Assembly (NCBI GenBank): GCA_012719335.1
Contig: JAAYAO010000409.1
Location: 1 to 11,682 of the forward strand
Source of the DNA: Propionibacterium sp.
Lineage (GTDB): Bacteria; Actinomycetota; Actinomycetes; Propionibacteriales; Propionibacteriaceae
DNA length: 11,682 nt
Reading direction: 5' to 3'
This document shows positions 11,450 through 11,682 of the stretch, in pieces (the stretch's first letter is position 1; the number at the start of each line of letters is the position of its first letter). A program made the position numbers and the translations under genes. The notes beneath the pieces are model-generated. The model did not search any database. It was not told where the DNA came from and was given only the letters and a program-made list of their open reading frames with translations.

Positions 11450-11682
11450 TCAACCCGAGTCGCGTTGCAGCCGGTCGACGGTGAGGGCGAGCTGGGTGCG
11501 GTCGCCGACCTGCAGTTTGCGCATGATCGTCGACACGTAGTTCTTCCCCGTGCCGTGGGCCAGATGCAGGCGTTCGGCGATCTCGGTATTGCTCAGACCT
11601 TCGGCCACACACGCGGCGACCTGGCGTTCGGACGCGGTGAGGTCGGCCAGTGGGTCGGTGGCACTGCCACGTTGGGCTGCGA
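11450..11682 (-). CDS. LuxR/NarL-type response regulator, C-terminal HTH (5' end outside window)
   Basis: The minus strand reads open from the window edge to a TGA at 11450-11452, giving the last 76 residues of a longer protein. They contain a complete LuxR/GerE-type DNA-binding domain: L-T-A-S-E-R-Q-V-A, then A-E-G-L-S-N-T-E-I-A-E-R-L, then the recognition helix region T-G-K-N-Y-V-S-T-I-M-R-K-L and V-G-D-R-T-Q-L-A. This is the pattern of NarL/FixJ response regulators, where a phosphorylated N-terminal receiver domain controls DNA binding; the receiver and any partner kinase would lie beyond 11682. Gly-Lys replaces the more usual T-V-(K/R) order in the recognition helix. It is transcribed in the same direction as the peroxidase gene but separated from it by over 300 bases of repeats, so co-transcription is doubtful. 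Confidence 0.92.
   Translation of the reverse strand, partial: AAQRGSATDPLADLTASERQVAACVAEGLSNTEIAERLHLAHGTGKNYVSTIMRKLQVGDRTQLALTVDRLQRDSG

Overview
The window is a high-GC, gene-dense chromosomal segment from an actinobacterium. The evidence is strong G/C bias at third codon positions, a DUF222/HNH (13E12-family) nuclease gene, a RicT-type PSP1 protein, a class II fructose-1,6-bisphosphatase and TANNNT -10 boxes placed almost directly before start codons. The dispersed GGTTTCGAC...GCTCAACC repeats suggest Propionibacteriales or Micrococcales to me, but I cannot fix the family.

Layout, left to right: the 3' end of a small membrane protein resembling DoxX (1-180, +); a repeat-bearing spacer; a DUF222/HNH endonuclease-like gene (563-2188, -) with a perfect DnaA-box nonamer upstream; ricT/PSP1 (2385-3218, -); a divergent GTG-started lipoprotein hydrolase of the TAP/S33 type (3574-5148, +); a repeat hairpin; tRNA-Thr(CGT) (5395-5470, +); a 733-residue membrane-anchored protein with a Nudix-like middle and a PP2C phosphatase C-terminus (5491-7692, -); ugd, UDP-glucose 6-dehydrogenase (7734-8900, -); a 320-base divergent promoter region; glpX (9221-10249, +) ending in a near-perfect 20-bp hairpin; a doubled repeat cassette; a glutathione-peroxidase-family gene (10595-11137, -); a repeat array; and the C-terminus of a LuxR/NarL-type response regulator (11450-11682, -).

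Most of the genes are unrelated housekeeping or stress functions. The only likely operon is ugd followed by the Nudix-PP2C gene (41-base gap), although the second gene also has its own -10-like box. The most interesting items are the Nudix-PP2C membrane protein, the repeat family whose outer arms are constant while the inner hairpin varies and still pairs, and the recurring layout suggesting leaderless transcription at six genes. I see no CRISPR array, transposase or phage gene.
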